Below, in pieces: positions 34,427 through 43,755 of a stretch of DNA of 64,000 bases. Both the position numbers and the translations under genes were made by a program. The notes under the pieces are model-generated. The model was not told the origin of the DNA. It saw nothing but the letters and a program-made list of their open reading frames with translations, and searched no databases. The DNA is taken from the NCBI RefSeq assembly GCF_029892105.1, contig NZ_JARZAJ010000015.1:1-64000 (forward strand), in the 5' to 3' direction. Every line of letters starts with the position of its first letter. The first letter of the stretch is position 1. The DNA is from Kitasatospora sp. GP82 (GTDB lineage Bacteria > Actinomycetota > Actinomycetes > Streptomycetales > Streptomycetaceae).

Positions 34427-35820
34427 CCAGCACCATGACCTCCGACCCGCACACCTTCGGCCCGAAGTCCGCCGCCGCTGCCGCCTCCCCGGGTGCGGCA
34501 GCCGATGCCGCCGTGGCCAGGATCCTGGAGGCCACCGTCCGCCCGGCCCCGGGTGGGCCGCGCGGTGTGGTGGTGGATTCGCCGCCCGGCGCCGGCAAGT
34601 CGACGCTGGTGGTGAAGGCCGCCAAGGAGCTGGTCGGCGCGGGCGAGCGGCTGATGATCGTCGCGCAGACGAACAGTCAGGTGGACGACCTGGTCGGCAG
34701 GTTGGCCGAGAAGGGTCCGGAGCTGAGCATCGGCCGGCTGCATGCGAGCGACTCGCGCCCGTCGGCCGAGGTGCTGCGGCACGGCAATGTGACCCCGTCC
34801 GACAAGGTCGGCGATCTGCTGGAGCACGACGTGGTGGTCTCCACGGCGGCCAAGTGGCAGTGGGTGAAGGCCGAGGCGCCGTGGCGGCACGCGATCGTCG
34901 ACGAGGCGTACCAGATGCGTTCGGACGCGCTGCTCGCGGTGGCGCGGCTGTTCGAGCGGGCGCTGTTCGTCGGCGATCCCGGCCAGCTCGACCCGTTCAC
35001 GGTGGTCGGTACGGACCAGTGGGCGGGGCTCTCGTACGACCCGTCCAGCAGCGCGGTGGTCACGCTCCTCGCACACAACCCGGAGATCCAGCCGCACCGG
35101 TTGCCGGTCTCCTGGCGGCTGCCCGCCACGGCCGCACCTCTCATCTCCTCGGCGTTCTACCCGTACGCGCCGTTCCGCTCCGGCACCGGCCCCGAGGACC
35201 GGCGGCTGACTGCGGGTGTCCCTGCGGACGGTTCGGCGCTGGACGCGGCGATCGACGAGGCGTCCGAGCACGGCTGGGCGCTGCTGGAGCTGCCCGCCCG
35301 GCACACCGTACGGACGGATCCGCAGGCCGTCGCCGCCGTGGCGGGCACCGTCCGACGCCTGCTGGAGCGCGGCCTCACCGCCCACTCCGAGCAGAGCGGC
35401 AGACCCCTCACCGCCGACCGGATCGCCGTCGGCACGGCGCACCGGGACCAGGCCGCCGCCGTCCGCGCGGCGCTGACCGGCCTCGGCGTGCCGGTGGACT
35501 CCGCCGCCGGGCCCGCCGTCACGGTGGACACCGCCAACCGCCTACAGGGCCGGGAGTACGACGTCACCGTCGTCCTCCATCCGCTCTCCGGCCGCCCGGA
35601 CGCGACGGCCTTCCACCTGGAGACCGGTCGGCTCTGCGTCCTCGCCTCCCGACACCGGCACGCCTGCATCGTGGTGGCCCGGGCCGGGATCGCCGATCTG
35701 CTGGACGAGCATCCGGCCACCGAGCCGGTGCAACTCGGCGTCACCGTCAAGTTCCCGGACGGCTGGGAGGCCAACCACTGCGTGCTGCAGCACCTGGAGG
35801 AGCACCGGATCCGGCTGTGA
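34423..35820 (+). CDS. SF1 (UPF1/Dna2-like) DNA helicase
   Basis: The 465-residue protein has the motifs of a superfamily 1 helicase: Walker A VVDSPPGAGKST near residue 50, motif Ia TNSQVDDLVGRL near 85, Walker B HAIVDEAYQM near 156, motif III LFVGDPGQLDPF near 182, motif V TANRLQGREYDVTVV near 370, and motif VI-like VLASRHRHACIVVAR near 405. The best match in layout is the UPF1/Dna2 group, which moves 5'-3' on single strands. The ATG overlaps the stop of the preceding gene (ATGA); another ATG four codons on is possible. With the Fe-S nuclease at the head of the cluster it recreates the two activities of Dna2 in separate chains. Confidence 0.85.
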   Translation: MTSTMTSDPHTFGPKSAAAAASPGAAADAAVARILEATVRPAPGGPRGVVVDSPPGAGKSTLVVKAAKELVGAGERLMIVAQTNSQVDDLVGRLAEKGPELSIGRLHASDSRPSAEVLRHGNVTPSDKVGDLLEHDVVVSTAAKWQWVKAEAPWRHAIVDEAYQMRSDALLAVARLFERALFVGDPGQLDPFTVVGTDQWAGLSYDPSSSAVVTLLAHNPEIQPHRLPVSWRLPATAAPLISSAFYPYAPFRSGTGPEDRRLTAGVPADGSALDAAIDEASEHGWALLELPARHTVRTDPQAVAAVAGTVRRLLERGLTAHSEQSGRPLTADRIAVGTAHRDQAAAVRAALTGLGVPVDSAAGPAVTVDTANRLQGREYDVTVVLHPLSGRPDATAFHLETGRLCVLASRHRHACIVVARAGIADLLDEHPATEPVQLGVTVKFPDGWEANHCVLQHLEEHRIRL

Positions 35821-36119
35821 GCTCCTGCGCTCCCCCGCGTCCTGACGACCGGTCAATGTGCCGCGTCTGCCCCGCCCCGCCGCAGGCGCCCCGCTCCGGA
35901 CACCCCGCCGCAGCGCACCGCCCCCGTCCGGACACGCACCGTAGCGACCAGGGAGGCGTCGCCACCCGGGCGCGCGGACCGGGAATAGCGCCCTGCTCTC
36001 ACACCGTTCCGCTACGGGCCGCCGCCGAGCGACAATGGACGGCGGCCGATACCGGTTGCCCATACCGGCCACCCGTGCCCCGAGGCAGCGCCCACCCACC
36101 ACCCCGGAGGTGTCCCCCC
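35821..36119. other. non-coding gap
   Basis: About 300 bases after the helicase show no convincing gene, hairpin or repeat. GGAGG at 36106-36110 is the ribosome binding site of the next gene. Confidence 0.5.
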
Positions 36120-36539
36120 ATGCCCGATCGCCACTCACCGGTCTCCGGCCAGAGCGGCCAGCGTATCCAGAGCGGCCCCAGCGAGCCGGCCGTACCGGGT
36201 CCGGGCACCCCCGTCCGCCGACTGCGTCCGGCCCAGCTGCTCTTCGAGCCGCAGGCGGGCGAGCCCGAGCCGGAGCGCTTCTTCGATCTGGAGTCCATTG
36301 ATGATCCGGCCGAACTGCTGCGCCGCTCGACCGAGTTGACGCTGGCCTTCCGAGCCGCCGCCGAACGTGCCACCGACTTCCAGGCGATAGCGGCGGCGCA
36401 GCTCGCCGACACCCGCCGCTTCGACGCGCTCTCCCCCGCCGAGATCGCCGAGCGGGTCGAGTGGACGCCGGACTATGCCGCCAGAATGGTCGACTACGGC
36501 CGCACCCTGCTGCGGCAGCAGGCCGTCGGCGAGCACTGA
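36120..36539 (+). CDS. small conserved hypothetical protein
   Basis: The 139-residue frame begins MPDRHSPVSGQSGQ, nine bases after a GGAGG, and is well supported by that site and codon use. After a Pro/Ser-rich start, residues 55-135 form a predicted helical domain (DDPAELLRRSTELTLAFRAA, AAQLADTRRFDALSPAEIAE, DYGRTLLRQQ). I know of no function. It lies 300 bases after the helicase on the same strand and might belong to that cluster. Confidence 0.75.
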   Translation: MPDRHSPVSGQSGQRIQSGPSEPAVPGPGTPVRRLRPAQLLFEPQAGEPEPERFFDLESIDDPAELLRRSTELTLAFRAAAERATDFQAIAAAQLADTRRFDALSPAEIAERVEWTPDYAARMVDYGRTLLRQQAVGEH

Positions 36540-36632
36540 GGCGGGTACCGAGGCGGGCGTCGGGAGGCGCCGGACCTGCGGGTTCACTCGCCACTGGCAT
36601 ATGCGGGCGGTAAGGGTACGCCCCCGCACCCC

Positions 36633-37307
36633 GTGCTGTCCGGCAAACGCGGCTTTCCTTCCGCCGGGCACGGGCCGGGCGTCACCCTGCTGCACGTGGA
36701 CATCTGGACCTATCAATCCGTGGAGTACGTCACGGTCGCCGGCGAGGTGTGGCTGGCCTCCGCGAGCGAGTACCCGCGCAGCATGCGAGCCCTGTGGGAG
36801 TCACGGCCGTGGGCTCCGTCGGTCCTGCCCTGTGGCCGGGTCTTCGACGTGATCAGCATGCCCTCGGTGTTCGGCCGCAGGGTCCTGGACGAGCTGTGGA
36901 CCTCCGGCCCGGGCTGCGGTCCTGTCGCCCTGTTCCGGGGCCGGACCCTGCTCTTCGTCCAGCCGGGGGCCGCGCCCCGGCTGCGGACCCTGCTCGCCTG
37001 GGAGGAGTGGGCGCGCGAGGTGCCACCGCTGCTCTGCCACGGGGCGGGCGACGCGGTGACCGTCCCGCCGGTGCAGCGGATGGTGGACGCGCCGGACTCC
37101 CCCGGCCAGGGCGCGGGCCGCTGGATCGTCGCGCCGGACACCCGCGAGCCCTGGCTGCCGGGCGCCGCCACGGTGCTCTGGGCCTGCGTCCGCGCCTCCC
37201 GGAGCCCGGCCGCCCAGGCGGGCGGCGCGACGCCCGCACCGCGTGGGCCGTGGCCTTCCGGGCTCGTGGATCCCGAGGACGAGCCCGGGCCGCTCCCCTC
37301 GGCCTGA
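36633..37307 (+). CDS. hypothetical protein, primase/polymerase-like fold suspected
   Basis: The 224-residue product resembles the small proteins often annotated as bifunctional primase/polymerase in streptomycetes. The order WESRPWAPSVLPCGRVFDVI, VFGRRVLDELW, GPVALFRGRTLLFVQPGA, VTVPPVQRMVD and REPWLPGAATVLWACVRA follows that pattern. The acidic metal ligands of a true primase are not evident, so it may be a catalytically dead relative. The GTG start lacks a good ribosome binding site and may be wrong. It ends 70 bases before tRNA-Lys copy 1. Confidence 0.6.
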   Translation: MLSGKRGFPSAGHGPGVTLLHVDIWTYQSVEYVTVAGEVWLASASEYPRSMRALWESRPWAPSVLPCGRVFDVISMPSVFGRRVLDELWTSGPGCGPVALFRGRTLLFVQPGAAPRLRTLLAWEEWAREVPPLLCHGAGDAVTVPPVQRMVDAPDSPGQGAGRWIVAPDTREPWLPGAATVLWACVRASRSPAAQAGGATPAPRGPWPSGLVDPEDEPGPLPSA

Positions 37308-37331
37308 GCCCCGGCAGGGCGGTATTCGATT

Positions 37332-37360
37332 TTGGTTCCGCCCGAGGGCACTGCTAAAGT
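37332..37360 (+). promoter_or_regulatory. promoter of tRNA-Lys copy 1
   Basis: TTGGTT (37332-37337), a 17-base spacer and TAAAGT (37355-37360) lie 16 bases before the tRNA. TAAAGT also stands at the same place before copy 3. Confidence 0.65.
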
Positions 37361-37375
37361 CTTCTCTGTCAGCAG

Positions 37376-37449
37376 GCGCCGCTAGCTCAGTTGGTTAGAG
37401 CAGCTGACTCTTAATCAGCGGGTCCGGGGTTCGAGTCCCTGGCGGCGCA
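37376..37449 (+). tRNA. tRNA-Lys (CTT), copy 1
   Basis: The 74-base sequence folds with acceptor GCGCCGC/GCGGCGC, anticodon CTT in CTGACTCTTAATCAG, T-loop GGGTTCGAGTCCC and discriminator A. CCA is not encoded. It is identical to three other copies in the window. Confidence 0.97.
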
Positions 37450-37455
37450 CAGACA

Positions 37456-37493
37456 GCCGAAGGGCCTCTCGCAGCAGCGAGAGGCCCTTCGGC
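37456..37493. terminator. terminator after tRNA-Lys copy 1
   Basis: GCCGAAGGGCCTCTCGC, loop AGCA and GCGAGAGGCCCTTCGGC form a perfect 17-bp stem just after the tRNA. It also faces the pgi 3' end and may serve both strands. Confidence 0.85.
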
Positions 37494-37554
37494 GTATCCG
37501 GGTACGGAAGCACGGTCGAGGGGCCACCCCCGGCAGGAGTGGCCCCGACGATCG

Positions 37555-39216
37555 TCAGCGACCGCGCAGCGAACGGTAGCGCTCCACGAGCGCGGCCGTG
37601 GAGCTGTCCAGCTGCTCCAGGCCCTCGCCGGTCAGCAGCGTCGGCTCGATCCGCCTGGCGAGCACCTTGCCGAGCTCGACGCCCCACTGGTCGAAGGAGT
37701 CGATGTTCCAGACCGCCCCCTGGACGAAGACCTTGTGCTCGTACAGGGCGACCAGCTGACCGAGCACCGACGGGGTGAGCTCGGTGGCCAGGATGGTGCT
37801 GGTCGGGTGGTTGCCCTTGAAGGTCTTGTGGGGGACCAGCTCCGCCGGGACGCCCTCCGCCGCGACCTCCTCGGGGGTCTTGCCGAAGGCGAGCGCCTGG
37901 GTCTGGGCGAAGAAGTTGGCCATCAGGAGGTCGTGCTGTGCGACCAGGCCGGGCAGCAGGTCGGCGACCGGCTTGGCGAATCCGATGAAGTCGGCCGGGA
38001 TGACCTTGGTGCCCTGGTGCAGCAGCTGGTAGTAGGCGTGCTGGCCGTTGGTGCCGGGGGTGCCCCAGACCACGGGGCCGGTCTGCCAGTTCACCGGGTT
38101 GCCCTGGCGGTCCACCGACTTGCCGTTGGACTCCATGTCCAGCTGCTGGAGGTAGGCGGTGAACTTGGAGAGGTAGTGCGAGTACGGCAGCACCGCGTGC
38201 GACTGGGCGTCGAAGAACGCGCCGTACCAGACACCGAGCAGCCCGAGCAGCAGCGGGACGTTCTGCTCCGGCGGCGCGGTGCGGAAGTGCTCGTCGACCA
38301 GGTGGAAGCCGTCCAGCATCTGCCGGAAGTTCTCCGGGCCGATCGCGATCATCAGCGAGAGGCCGATCGCCGAGTCGTAGGAGTAGCGGCCGCCGACCCA
38401 GTCCCAGAACTCGAACATGTTCTGCACGTCGATGCCGAAGTCGGCGACGCCCCGGGCGTTGGTTGACAGCGCCACGAAGTGCTTGGCGACCGCGTCGAGT
38501 CCGCTGCGCAGCTCGGTCTGCAGCCAGTTCCGCGCCGAGATCGCGTTGGTGATGGTCTCGATCGTGGTGAAGGTCTTGGAGGCGACGATGAACAGCGTCT
38601 CGGCGGCGTCCAGGTCGCGCAGCGCCTCGTGCAGGTCGGCGCCGTCCACGTTGGAGACGAAGCGGACCCGGAGGTCGCGCTGGGTGTAGGAGCGCAGGAC
38701 CTCGTAGGCCATCGCCGGACCGAGGTCGGAACCGCCGATGCCGATGTTGACGATGTTCCTGATCCGCTTGCCGGTGTGGCCCGTCCACTTGCCCGAGCGG
38801 ACCTGCTCGGCGAAGGCGGCCATCTTGTCCAGCACGGCGTGCACCTTGGGGACGACGTTCTCGCCGTCCACCTCGATCACCGCGTCGCGCGGGGCGCGCA
38901 GGGCGGTGTGCAGGACGGCCCGGTCCTCGGTGATGTTGATCTTCTCGCCGCGGAACATGGCGTCGCGCAGTTCGGCGACACCGGTAGCCTCGGCCAGCTC
39001 GCGCAGCAGACGCAGGGTGTCGTCGTTGACCAGGTGCTTGGCGTAGTCCACCCGGAGGTCGCCGACCTCGACGGTGTAGCGGTTGCCGCGCTCGGGGTCC
39101 GCGGCGAACAGCTCGCGCAGATGCTGCTGCCCGATCTCCTCCCGGTGCTTGGCCAGTGCCGTCCACTGCGGCAGCCGGTCCAGCGGGGTACGGCCGCCGA
39201 CAGGGTTCTCCGTCAT
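37555..39216 (-). CDS. pgi: glucose-6-phosphate isomerase
   Basis: The 553-residue enzyme interconverts glucose 6-phosphate and fructose 6-phosphate in glycolysis. The signatures [19 protein letters not shown] near residue 150, [14 protein letters not shown] near 208, [20 protein letters not shown] near 270 and the C-terminal [20 protein letters not shown] are complete. Catalytic Glu and His lie in the [15 protein letters not shown] region. AAGGAG precedes the ATG. It is transcribed towards tRNA-Lys copy 1. Confidence 0.98.
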   Translation of the reverse strand: MTENPVGGRTPLDRLPQWTALAKHREEIGQQHLRELFAADPERGNRYTVEVGDLRVDYAKHLVNDDTLRLLRELAEATGVAELRDAMFRGEKINITEDRAVLHTALRAPRDAVIEVDGENVVPKVHAVLDKMAAFAEQVRSGKWTGHTGKRIRNIVNIGIGGSDLGPAMAYEVLRSYTQRDLRVRFVSNVDGADLHEALRDLDAAETLFIVASKTFTTIETITNAISARNWLQTELRSGLDAVAKHFVALSTNARGVADFGIDVQNMFEFWDWVGGRYSYDSAIGLSLMIAIGPENFRQMLDGFHLVDEHFRTAPPEQNVPLLLGLLGVWYGAFFDAQSHAVLPYSHYLSKFTAYLQQLDMESNGKSVDRQGNPVNWQTGPVVWGTPGTNGQHAYYQLLHQGTKVIPADFIGFAKPVADLLPGLVAQHDLLMANFFAQTQALAFGKTPEEVAAEGVPAELVPHKTFKGNHPTSTILATELTPSVLGQLVALYEHKVFVQGAVWNIDSFDQWGVELGKVLARRIEPTLLTGEGLEQLDSSTAALVERYRSLRGR

Positions 39217-39375
39217 TGGTTGCTCCTTGACTCATCCGGATTCTCAGATACCGGCAGGGCCCAGCGGGGAGGGTTGCGCGAGGGTCCGGCGGTAGCGGGT
39301 GCTGTGTGCGCCGACTCCGTTGACGGCCTGCCCCGGCAAAGCCTACGCGTCCCGGCTACGCGTTCTGGCGCAGCG

Positions 39376-39803
39376 TCACTTGCGCCTCGATCGCAGGTCG
39401 AGACCCCGCATCACCTGGTCGGCGATCTCCGGATCGGCCCCGAGTTCCCCACGGGCCCTCAGCACCTCACGGCGGGAGGCGGCGATCATCTCCTGCTCGA
39501 CCTCGGCGGCCGCGCGCAGGTTGAGCGCGACCTGCTGGGTGGGGTCTTCCAGCATCCCGGCCAGCCTGGCGTTGAGCCAGCCCAGCGCGATGCCGATGAC
39601 CACGGCGAGGACGGCGGAGAGAACGAAGCGCAGCGCCGCGTGGGCGGGCGAGAAGTCGCCGCTGACGACCGCCTCGATGGCCAGTGAGTAGACCACGATC
39701 GCGGTGACGTCGTTGAACAGGCCCTCGTTCTCCAGTACCGCGACCAGCCGTCTGGGCAGGCCGATGCTGCCCGCGACCGCGACTGCGGCGACCGGGTCCG
39801 GCG
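39376..39803 (-). pseudogene. Na+/H+ antiporter (NhaP/CPA1 type), 5'-truncated and internally deleted
   Basis: The minus-strand frame opens in the middle of an antiporter with PPDPVAAVAVAGSIGLPRRL, continues VLENEGLFNDVTAIVVYSLA and then VIGIALGWLNARLAGMLEDP. After DPTQQVALNL it jumps to the C-terminal helix (RAAAEVEQEMIAASRREVLR) and stop. A normal protein has about 520 residues; here only about 140 remain, lacking roughly the first 110 and 250 or more from the middle. The upstream boundary at 39803 abuts a fragment of another gene. It cannot make a working transporter. Confidence 0.8.
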
Positions 39804-39807
39804 GTGG

Positions 39808-39936
39808 GAGGCGGGTTCACTCCGCCCGGAGGTTTCCGCGACCTTCCCGCTCGACCGGGCCGCCGACGCCCACCGCCTGGTCGAGGCCGGGCGCGTCCGG
39901 GGCAAGGCCGTGATCACCCCGTGGTCCGCCGACTGA
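39808..39936 (+). pseudogene. C-terminal fragment of a zinc-type alcohol dehydrogenase/quinone reductase
   Basis: About 42 residues on the plus strand, EAGSLRPEVSATFPLDRAAD then AHRLVEAGRVRGKAVITPWS and AD-stop, match the end of NADPH-dependent quinone/alcohol oxidoreductases. The rest of the gene (about 280 residues) is absent. It begins within five bases of the antiporter fragment, which marks a recombination junction. Confidence 0.75.
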
Positions 39937-40024
39937 CACCGGGCGCCGCCCCCGGGCGCCGGACCACCTCGGAGCCGATTGGAGATTTCGGCCGCTGACC
40001 AGGTAATGTTCTCTTCGTCAGCAG

Positions 40025-40098
40025 GCGCCGCTAGCTCAGTTGGTTAGAGCAGCTGACTCTTAATCAGCGGGTCCGGGGTTCGAGTCCCTGGCGGCGCA
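40025..40098 (+). tRNA. tRNA-Lys (CTT), copy 2
   Basis: This copy is identical to the one at 37376-37449. A TAATGT -10-like box lies about 20 bases upstream, and the preceding bases TCAGCAG are shared with copies 1 and 4. Confidence 0.97.
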
Positions 40099-40104
40099 CA
40101 GACA

Positions 40105-40144
40105 GCCTCAGGGCCTCTCCACTCCGGTGGGGAGGCCCTGAGGC
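40105..40144. terminator. terminator after tRNA-Lys copy 2
   Basis: GCCTCAGGGCCTCTCC and GGGGAGGCCCTGAGGC form a long hairpin directly after the tRNA, followed by GTTCGC. Bases 40145-40410 after it hold no recognisable gene. Confidence 0.8.
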
Positions 40145-40410
40145 GTTCGCGGGGTCAGCCGGCGTCCGAGCGAGGCTGTTCGGGGAGTTCGCATGTGGGG
40201 ATGCTCCTGCCTCGATACATGGGGGTGTCCGGTGCGCCGGATGGGGTCGGCGGGGAGCGCGCAGCGTCCCATTTGGACTAGACCACTGAAGCGAATCGCC
40301 GCACCGGGTGTCAATGGCCCGGCAGTCGCCGCCTTCTGGCGCGCCGTCCGGCTGACGAGACGTGAGGAGCAACCCGGGTTGCGGCCCACCACCGGCCGCC
40401 GAAGCATGGA

Positions 40411-43400
40411 GTGGTGACCTCGCCCGGCTATCTGAGATACCCGCACCTGCGCGGGGGCCTGCTCACCTGCACCGCCGAGGACGACGTCTGGGCCGCCCCG
40501 CTCGCCGGGGACGGCACGGTCGGCCGGGCCTGGCGGGTCAGCTGCGACCGGACCAGGGTCAGCCACCCCCGGATCTCCCCCGACGGCGCGGTCATCGCCT
40601 GGACCAGCTGGCAGTCCCTCACCCCCGAGGTCTGGACCGCTCCCACCGAAGGCGGCGAGGCGGCCCGGCTGACGTACTGGGGCAGCCAGGACACCCGGGT
40701 GCGCGGCTGGCTGCCGGACGGCGAGATCCTCGCGGTGACCTCGTACCACGAGCCGTTCTCCCACTACACCTGGGCGCACGCGCTGCCCCAGGACGGCTCG
40801 CCGGGCCGCCGGATGCCGTGGGGCCCGGTCAACGACGCCCAGGTCGGCAGCGAGCACACGGTGCTGCTGACGGCCGCCGCCCCGCACGAACCCGCCGCCT
40901 GGAAGCGCTACCGGGGCGGCGCCACCGGCCGCCTCTGGCTGGACCGCACCCAGCTGCTCCCCGGCCACCCCGGGCACCTCGCCTCCCCCATGCCGGTCGG
41001 CGACCGGATCGCCTTCCTCTCGGACCACGAGGGCGTCGGCAATCTCTACTCCTGCCGCCCCGACGGCACCGACCTGCGCCGCCACACCGACCACGCCACC
41101 TACTACGCACGTGAGGCCGCCAGCGACGGCACCCGCATCGTCTACCAGCACGCCGGCGACCTCTGGCTGCTGGACGACCTGGACGCCCCGCACCCGCGCC
41201 GGCTCCAGGTCCCGCTCGGCGGCTCGCGGGCCGGGCGCCGCCCGTACCAGGTCACGGCCGCCACCCAGGTCAAGGACCTGCTCTGCGACGCCACCGGCCG
41301 GGCGGGCGTGATCACCGTGCGCGGCAGCCAGTACTGGCTCAGCCACCGGGACGGCCCCGCCCGGGTACTCGCCGACACGCCCGGCGTGCGGACCAGGCTG
41401 CCGGTGCTGCTCGGCCACACCGGCCAGACCGCCTGGGTCACCGACGCCGAGGGCGCCGACGCGATCGAGCTGGCCGCGCTGCCCTCACGCGCCGACGCGG
41501 CCAAGGGCCCGGACGGCAGCCAGGGCGCCGACCCCGAGGGCGCTCCGCCCCGCAGGATCGCCGCCGGCCGGATCGGCCGGGTACTGGAGCTGGCCGCCAC
41601 CCCCGACGGCCACACCCTGGCGGTGGCCGCCTCGGACGGACGGCTGCTGCTGGTCACCACCGTCGACGGCACCGTCCGGGAGGTGGCCGCCTCCCCGTAC
41701 GGGCCGGTGACCAGCCCGTCCTTCTCGCCGGACTCGCGCTGGCTGACCTGGTCCCAGCCGACGGCGGGGCGTTCGCTGCGCAGTATCAAGCTGGCCAGGG
41801 TGGATGCGCCGGATCATGTGATCGACGTGACCGGCGGCCGCTTCGAGGACGAGCACCCGGTGTTCACCAGGGACGGCCGCTTCCTGGTCTTCCTCTCCTG
41901 GCGCGGCTTCGACCCGGTGCACGACGTGCACACCGGGGACCTGTCCTTCCCGCTCGGCTGCCGCCCCTACCTGGTGCCGCTGGCGGCCGACACCCCGTCG
42001 CCGTTCGCCTCCCCCGTCGACGGGCGGCCCCCGGTGGGCCTGGACCCGGAGGTGGCACAGGGCGACGGCACGGTGCGGGTGGACGCACCCGGACTGTCCA
42101 CCCGGCTGACGGCCTTCCCGGTGATCGCCTCCAAGTACTCGGCCACGGCGGCGGTGCGCGGCGGCGTCGTCTGGCTGCGCTGGCCGATCTCCGGGGCCCT
42201 CGGCCAGACCTTCGTCAACCCGGCCGACATCTCCGGCCGCCCGGCACTCGAGTACTTCGACCTGGCGCACGGCACCCGCAGCACGGTGGTGGACAAGCTG
42301 GACGGCTTCTCGGTCTCCGGCGACGGAAGCGCGATCTCGGTCTACTCGGCGGGCTCTCTTCAGCTCTACCAAGTCGGTTCCCCCGCCATGCCGTTGAACA
42401 TCGACCTGCGCCGGATCACGCACACCGTGCATCCCGCCGAGGAGTGGCGCCAGTCGTACCACGAGGCGGCCAGGATCGTCCGGGACCAGTTCTGGGACCC
42501 GGCGATGTGCGGCCTCGACTGGCCCGCACTGGTCGAACAGTACGAGCCGCTGCTCCAACGCATCGCCTCCCCCGACGACTTCGCCGATCTGCTGCGCGAA
42601 CTCCTCGGTGAGCTGGGCACCTCGCACGCGTACGTCACACCCGCCCGGCGGGGCGAGGGCCCGGCGCCCGTCCAGCAGCCGCTCGGCCTGCTCGGTGCCA
42701 ACGTCCACCGGGCGCCCGACGGGCGGTGGCTGGTCGACCGCATCCTCCCCGGGGAATCCTCCGACCCCCGGGCGCGTGCCCCGCTCGCCGGTTACGGCCT
42801 GCGGGACGGCGACGAGTTCGTCGCCGTCGCCGGACGCCCGCCCGACCCGGCGCGCGGCCCGGCCCCGCTGCTGGCCGGCACCGGCGGATCCACCATCGAA
42901 CTCACCCTCCGCTGCGGACCGCACGGCCGCCTGCGGCGGATCGCGGTGACCCCGCTGTCCGACGAACGGCCGATCCGCTACCAGGACTGGGTGATCAAAC
43001 GGCGGCACCTGGTCCGGGAGTTCAGCGACGGCCACTGCGGCTATCTGCACATCCCGGACCTCGGCGGCTCGGGATGGGCCCAGTTCAACCGCGACCTGCG
43101 ACGCGAACTCGACCGGCCCGCCGTGGTGTTGGACGTCCGGGGCAACGCCGGCGGGAACGTCTCCGAGCTGGTGCTGGAGAAACTCGGCCGCCGGGTGCTG
43201 GCCTGGGACTTCAGCCGGGGCCGGGAGCCAGTCCGCTGGCCCAGGGATGCGGTGCGCGGCCCCGTGGTGGCGCTGGCCGACCACGCCACCAGCTCGGACG
43301 GCGACATCATCATCGCCGCGATCAAACAGCTCGGCATCGGCCCCGTGGTCGGCAGCCGCACCTGGGGCGGGGTGGTCGGGATGACCGGGCGGCACTCCCT

Positions 43401-43662
43401 CGGCGACGGGACACAGATCTCGGTACCGAAGAACGCCTCCTGGTTCACCGGTGGCATCGGCTTCTCGGTGGAGAACCACGGGGTGGACCCGGACATCGAG
43501 GTGCTGCGCTCCCCCCACGACTGGGCCAGGAGCCACCACACCGAGCTGCTCACGGCCGTCCGCCTGGCGATGGACCTGCTGGAGGACACCCCGGCCGCCG
43601 TACCGCCGCCGCCCGATGTCCCCCGGCCCGACCTGCGCCGCCCACCGCTGCCACCGCGCTGA
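40411..43662 (+). CDS. tricorn-type protease (peptidase S41 family)
   Basis: The 1,083-residue protein resembles archaeal tricorn protease, a large self-compartmentalising enzyme that trims peptides made by the proteasome, which actinobacteria also possess. The first 650 residues are beta-propeller repeats (HPRISPDGAVIAWTSW, EHPVFTRDGRFLVFLSW). A helical C1 domain carries His 739 in LGTSHAYV, a PDZ domain follows near 755-850, and the C2 domain has Ser 962-Asp 963 in HATSSDGDI. These match the tricorn catalytic His and Ser. The tail is Pro-rich. The two GTG codons at 40411 and 40414 are both possible starts; ribosome binding is weak. It is a lone gene between tRNA-Lys copy 2 and two small convergent genes. 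Confidence 0.92.
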   Translation: MVTSPGYLRYPHLRGGLLTCTAEDDVWAAPLAGDGTVGRAWRVSCDRTRVSHPRISPDGAVIAWTSWQSLTPEVWTAPTEGGEAARLTYWGSQDTRVRGWLPDGEILAVTSYHEPFSHYTWAHALPQDGSPGRRMPWGPVNDAQVGSEHTVLLTAAAPHEPAAWKRYRGGATGRLWLDRTQLLPGHPGHLASPMPVGDRIAFLSDHEGVGNLYSCRPDGTDLRRHTDHATYYAREAASDGTRIVYQHAGDLWLLDDLDAPHPRRLQVPLGGSRAGRRPYQVTAATQVKDLLCDATGRAGVITVRGSQYWLSHRDGPARVLADTPGVRTRLPVLLGHTGQTAWVTDAEGADAIELAALPSRADAAKGPDGSQGADPEGAPPRRIAAGRIGRVLELAATPDGHTLAVAASDGRLLLVTTVDGTVREVAASPYGPVTSPSFSPDSRWLTWSQPTAGRSLRSIKLARVDAPDHVIDVTGGRFEDEHPVFTRDGRFLVFLSWRGFDPVHDVHTGDLSFPLGCRPYLVPLAADTPSPFASPVDGRPPVGLDPEVAQGDGTVRVDAPGLSTRLTAFPVIASKYSATAAVRGGVVWLRWPISGALGQTFVNPADISGRPALEYFDLAHGTRSTVVDKLDGFSVSGDGSAISVYSAGSLQLYQVGSPAMPLNIDLRRITHTVHPAEEWRQSYHEAARIVRDQFWDPAMCGLDWPALVEQYEPLLQRIASPDDFADLLRELLGELGTSHAYVTPARRGEGPAPVQQPLGLLGANVHRAPDGRWLVDRILPGESSDPRARAPLAGYGLRDGDEFVAVAGRPPDPARGPAPLLAGTGGSTIELTLRCGPHGRLRRIAVTPLSDERPIRYQDWVIKRRHLVREFSDGHCGYLHIPDLGGSGWAQFNRDLRRELDRPAVVLDVRGNAGGNVSELVLEKLGRRVLAWDFSRGREPVRWPRDAVRGPVVALADHATSSDGDIIIAAIKQLGIGPVVGSRTWGGVVGMTGRHSLGDGTQISVPKNASWFTGGIGFSVENHGVDPDIEVLRSPHDWARSHHTELLTAVRLAMDLLEDTPAAVPPPPDVPRPDLRRPPLPPR

Positions 43663-43755
43663 CTCAGCGCGCGGACCCGAGGGCGCACAGAGCTGCACGG
43701 CCAACCCTGGACGGAGGTACCAGGGTTGCTCGCACAGCCCCCGCGCCCTGAACGG

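Noticed and set aside
37415..39235. 606-codon frame on the minus strand ending LSVRRQGLEPRTR
   Set aside because: It is a shifted frame over pgi. The LSVRRQGLEPRTR end is the reverse complement of tRNA-Lys, a known spurious protein tail. The same tail is seen at 40064-40372.
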